This document shows, one piece after another, positions 61,013-63,914 of a stretch of 63,914 nucleotides of DNA (within the stretch, counting starts at the first letter, position 1; the number at the start of each line of letters is the position of its first letter). The stretch covers positions 122,288 through 186,201 of the forward strand of contig NZ_QEXL01000005.1 of assembly GCF_003311635.1 (NCBI RefSeq). The letters run 5' to 3'. The position numbers and the translations under genes are program-made. The stretch is from Novacetimonas cocois. Its GTDB lineage: Bacteria; Pseudomonadota; Alphaproteobacteria; Acetobacterales; Acetobacteraceae. Under the pieces are notes generated by a model that had not been told where the DNA came from, made no database searches, and was given only the letters and a program-made list of their open reading frames with translations.

Positions 61013-62047
61013 ATGGAAACCATGCAGGCGGCCGTGCTGGTGACGCCCGGCCATTTCGAGGTGCGGGAGGTGCCGATACCTGCCACCGGACCCGATGACG
61101 TGCTGGTCAGGGTGGACCGCTGCGGCATATGCGGCACTGATGTCCATATATTCGAGGGGCATTACGTGGCCGACAGGCTGCCGTTCATTCCGGGACATGA
61201 ATTCACGGGCACGCTGGCGCGCGTGGGCGAACGGGCAAGTGGCCTGCAGGTGGGGCAGCGGGTGGTGGCCGACATCAATATCGGCTGTGGTCACTGCTAT
61301 TACTGCAGGCGCAATGAAATCCTGAACTGTCCGCAGATGCGCCAGATCGGCATCCATCGCGATGGCGGCTTTGCGCAGTATGTTTCCGTCCCGGCGCGCC
61401 AGATCATTCCCGCGCCGGATACGGCCGCAGCCGGGGTGCTGGCCCTGACCGAACCGGTGGCCTGCGTCGTCCGTGCCGCGCGCAAGGCCCGGGCCGGTTT
61501 CGGTCAGTCGGTCGTGGTGCTGGGGGCCGGACCCGTGGGCAACCTGCATATCCAGATGATGCGGCTTGTGGGGGCGGCCCCGATCATTGCCGTGGAACTG
61601 TCCCCCCGGCGCGCCGAGCTTGCGGCGCGGGCCGGGGCCGATGTGGTCATTACAGATCCGAATACCATGCTGGATATCGTAAAGTCGCACACCGGCGGGC
61701 GGGGGGCTGATATCGTGATCGAAAGTATCGGATCGCCCGCCCTGTATGCACGGGCATTCGACCTGATCCGGCCGGGGGGACACGTCGCGGCCTTTGGTAT
61801 TACCGGGCCGGATGATACTGTCGCGGTGCGGATACTCGACATGATCCTGAAGGAAAATTCGATGAAGGGATCCGTCGCCGGCATGGGTGAGGACATGCAT
61901 GATGCCCTGACCCTGCTGACGCATGGCCGTTTTCAGGTGGAACCTTTTACACAGTCCGTCGTGCCGCTGGATCATATCCAGTCGGCATTCGATACGCTTA
62001 AGGACAGGCCGGAAATCCTCAAGGTCCAGATCGCCCCGCCCGCGTGA
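61013..62047 (+). CDS. Zinc-dependent MDR dehydrogenase (sorbitol/threonine dehydrogenase-like)
   Basis: A 344-residue medium-chain dehydrogenase. Catalytic zinc ligands are in DRCGICGTDVHIF and PFIPGHEFTG. The structural-zinc cysteines are CGHCYYCRRNEILNC, and the NAD fold is VVLGAGPVGNLHIQMM at about 167-182. It should oxidise a secondary alcohol of a polyol, sugar or related compound. GGGAG lies nine bases upstream of the ATG, and it follows the second permease by 19 bases, so it is in the importer operon and acts on the imported compound or a derivative. Confidence 0.92.
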   Translation: METMQAAVLVTPGHFEVREVPIPATGPDDVLVRVDRCGICGTDVHIFEGHYVADRLPFIPGHEFTGTLARVGERASGLQVGQRVVADINIGCGHCYYCRRNEILNCPQMRQIGIHRDGGFAQYVSVPARQIIPAPDTAAAGVLALTEPVACVVRAARKARAGFGQSVVVLGAGPVGNLHIQMMRLVGAAPIIAVELSPRRAELAARAGADVVITDPNTMLDIVKSHTGGRGADIVIESIGSPALYARAFDLIRPGGHVAAFGITGPDDTVAVRILDMILKENSMKGSVAGMGEDMHDALTLLTHGRFQVEPFTQSVVPLDHIQSAFDTLKDRPEILKVQIAPPA

Positions 62048-62275
62048 AAACAAAGGAACCGGCCGCATCATCAAAAAAGCGCCAAAAAACAGGGCGCAAG
62101 CAGGCGCGTGCCGTCCTGTCGGGATGGATCGTGCTTCACCGCCGATGTCGGAGGCGGCATGTTTTCACGCCGGGTAAATGCCTTGTTACCTGAGCCGGGA
62201 CGGGGTACAGGGACGGTATCGGGTCCGTACGTCGTATCACCCGTCGCCGGTTCTTTTCCAATGCAAGGAGATCCC

Positions 62276-62968
62276 ATGCCAAAAGTATCAAACGTTGCCA
62301 AACGGGCCGGATCACAGGCAAGGAAAACGTCAGCCGGCAGGACAGGCACGTCGCATGCAAGGGATGCGGAGGCCACGCAGAAGCGCATTCTGGCAGCGGC
62401 CAAAAAAGAGTTTGCAATGAACGGGCTGGCTGGCGCACGCGTCGATATCATCGCCGAGAAGGCCGAAGCCAACAAACGCATGATCTATCATTACTTCGGC
62501 GGCAAGGAAGCCCTGTTCGAACGTGTGCTGGAAGATGCCTATGCGGATATATGCCGCGCCGAACAGTCCCTGAAACTCGATCATCTTGATCCCAAGGCCG
62601 CGCTTGAAACCCTTGTCAGGTTTACATGGCAATATTATCTGGACAATCCGGAATTCCTGACCCTGGTCAACAATGAAAACCTGCAGAAGGCGGTGCATCT
62701 GCATGGTTCAAAGGTGCTGCCGGTCATCAGCCGCAACCGCCTTGATATGGTTGAATCCCTTCTGGCGCGCGGGGAAAAGGCAGGCATATTCCGCCCGGGG
62801 ATCGATGCCATGCAGCTTAATATAACCATCGCGGCTGTCGGGTATTATTATATTACCAACCGCTTTACGGGTTCCATCATCTTCGACTGCGATTTCATGG
62901 CGTCGGGCATGCTGCGCAAGCGGTTGGCGTTCAATATCGACACGATTGTCAGGACCGTCTGTAAATGA
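62276..62968 (+). CDS. TetR family transcriptional regulator (RutR-like C-domain)
   Basis: A 230-residue regulator with a basic N-terminal extension of about 30 residues (KRAGSQARKTSAGRTGTS). The TetR HTH follows: RILAAAKKEFAMNGLAGARV and DIIAEKAEANKRMIYHYFG. The C-terminal part (WQYYLDNPEFLTLVNNENLQ) is like the YsiA/RutR ligand domain. AAGGAG five bases before the ATG at 62276 fixes the start. It ends the importer operon region and is the probable controller of the sites at 49206 and 56281. Confidence 0.9.
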   Translation: MPKVSNVAKRAGSQARKTSAGRTGTSHARDAEATQKRILAAAKKEFAMNGLAGARVDIIAEKAEANKRMIYHYFGGKEALFERVLEDAYADICRAEQSLKLDHLDPKAALETLVRFTWQYYLDNPEFLTLVNNENLQKAVHLHGSKVLPVISRNRLDMVESLLARGEKAGIFRPGIDAMQLNITIAAVGYYYITNRFTGSIIFDCDFMASGMLRKRLAFNIDTIVRTVCK

Positions 62969-63064
62969 AAGAAAAAACAAACATCCTCGTATGCGGGATT
63001 TTTGTAAAAATGTTTCTTCGAAATGGTTTAAAGAAGTAATACAAAGTTATTGTGGTGCAGACTT

Positions 63065-63147
63065 TTTTCAAGAATGAGGCGCTTCCTGAAGTTTTTTGAA
63101 AAAGCTTCACCAAAAACTTCTTTATGATTTGCAGGATATCTGAAGGG
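63065..63147 (+). repeat. Dispersed intergenic repeat, copy 3
   Basis: TTTCAAGAATGAGGCGCTTC, a near-palindrome at 63087-63109 (TGAAGTTTTTTG and AAAAAGCTTCA, one mismatch), then CCAAAAACTTCTTTATGATT and GCAGGATATCTGAAGG. It matches copies at 29531 and 38241 block by block and lies between the TetR gene and the transposase remnant. Confidence 0.7.
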
Positions 63148-63268
63148 AGAGCTTTTTCAAACCGCCCTTTAAATACCATAGAAATCATAAGATATCGCGT
63201 TGCCATAGGCTTAGGCCCCATTGATTTGATTGCGGAAATCTGATTCAGGCTCTGTGAGGAGACTGGAG

Positions 63269-63895
63269 ATGAGCGACCTGTTTTGGCTGACGGACGAACA
63301 AATGGAGTGTCTGCGGCCCTTTTTCCCAAAGAGCCACGGTAGAGCCCACGTTGTGGCTGCCGTTGAGCGGGTTCCGATGAATGCGTTTTGTGTGCCGGTG
63401 CGCACGGGTGGCAAGGCGCAGTATCACCCGCGGCGGATGCTCGCACTTCTGATCTTCAGCTATGCAAACGGGATTTTGTCCTCACGCCGGATCGAGCGGG
63501 CGACATATCGCGACATCGGCATATGCTTCGTGGCGGCGAACCTGTGTCCGGATCACGACACGACTGCCGTTTTCCGGCAGACAAACCGGGTGGCCATTGA
63601 AGCTGCATTTGCACAGGTCCGGGTTCTGGCGCGCGAGACGGGCCTGTTACGCCTGGGCGTGGTGTCGATCGACGGCACGAAAATCGATGCCGATGCCTCG
63701 AAATACCGTTCCCTGCGCTACGATCGGATCAGGGCGCTGCGAGAACAGCTGGCGATGGATATCACGGAGCTGATGGAACAGGCGGAGCACGCGGACGCCA
63801 CAGACAGCGACCCGCAGGCATCGCCGGAGGAACTCGCCCGACGGGAAACGCTGAAAGCGAAGCTAGGTTCAGGACCTATTAATTTATTGAACTGA
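63269..63895 (+). mobile_element. Chimeric truncated transposase ORF (IS5-type start fused to IS1182-type)
   Basis: A 208-residue open frame. The first 24 residues (MSDLFWLTDEQMECLRPFF, then PKSHG) are the standard start of IS5/IS1031-group transposases. From residue 25 the text changes to IS1182-type: AHVVAAVERVPMNAF, YHPRRMLALLIFSYANG, SSRRIERATYRDIG, CPDHDTTAVFR and VVSIDGTKIDADASKYRSL. IS1182 transposases are usually about twice this length; here the frame leaves the family after ELARRETLKAKLG and stops within a few codons. It is therefore probably inactive. The right boundary lies beyond or at the window edge. Confidence 0.75.
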
Positions 63896-63914
63896 GTGGG
63901 GCATTGTGATTCAC

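Noticed and set aside
1-63914. CRISPR arrays, tRNA and rRNA genes
   Set aside because: No regularly spaced direct repeats and no tRNA-like cloverleaf or rRNA sequence were noticed on reading; a tRNAscan-SE and CRISPR finder run would settle it.

Overview
This is a GC-rich, gene-dense chromosomal-type window from an alphaproteobacterium. The most likely source is an acetic acid bacterium of the Komagataeibacter/Gluconacetobacter type. The clearest lineage signal is an adjacent GMC dehydrogenase and aldehyde dehydrogenase pair that I recognise as the Gluconobacter-type L-sorbose and L-sorbosone dehydrogenases. Short AT-rich intergenic repeats, which I associate with these genera, agree. No rRNA, tRNA or CRISPR array was seen.

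Layout. (1) 1-2354: the start of an RND efflux pump gene, divergent from a TetR regulator. (2) 2448-19565: an amino-sugar glycan utilisation locus. It holds a GatZ-type protein, an AgaS-type SIS isomerase/deaminase, a BadF-type amino-sugar kinase, GH20 beta-hexosaminidase, a DeoR regulator, a Gfo/Idh/MocA oxidoreductase, a FucP/NagP-like permease, a TonB-dependent receptor, a GH89 alpha-N-acetylglucosaminidase and a GH27 enzyme carrying the Ser/Ala pair typical of alpha-N-acetylgalactosaminidases. (3) 19619-28413: a divergent Dpp/Opp-like ABC importer with a ROK regulator, an M81 (MlrC-like) metallopeptidase and CutC. (4) 28417-32302: a DMT transporter, two small membrane proteins, and a PadR-DUF1700-GIN-domain operon with a strong inverted repeat in its promoter region. 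(5) 32608-35570: a lipoprotein alpha/beta hydrolase coupled to a DUF4105 protein. (6) 35613-42177: amino-acid permease, GntR regulator and PutA (proline catabolism). (7) 42295-48536: DUF72 protein, OprB-type porin and the sorbose/sorbosone dehydrogenase pair. (8) 49244-62968: an unusual catabolic locus with acyl-CoA dehydrogenase, SDR, DUF993, sugar-phosphate-isomerase fold protein, EtfB, EtfA, aldo/keto reductase, a ribose-type ABC importer with two permeases, a zinc MDR dehydrogenase and a TetR regulator. (9) 62969-63914: an intergenic repeat and a chimeric, truncated transposase ORF at the edge.

How the genes may work together. In region 2, glycans would be trimmed outside or in the periplasm by GH20, GH89 and GH27. 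Products would cross the outer membrane through the TonB receptor and the inner membrane through the FucP/NagP-like permease, be phosphorylated by the kinase, then be converted by AgaS and the GatZ-family protein toward fructose 6-phosphate. No deacetylase is present in the window. Region 8 is the best candidate for an undescribed system: a sugar-type importer and sugar-modifying enzymes are combined with a dedicated ETF pair and an acyl-CoA dehydrogenase that keeps its catalytic Glu, but no CoA ligase, hydratase or thiolase is present. Two similar promoter motifs in front of its two transcription units suggest that they are co-regulated.
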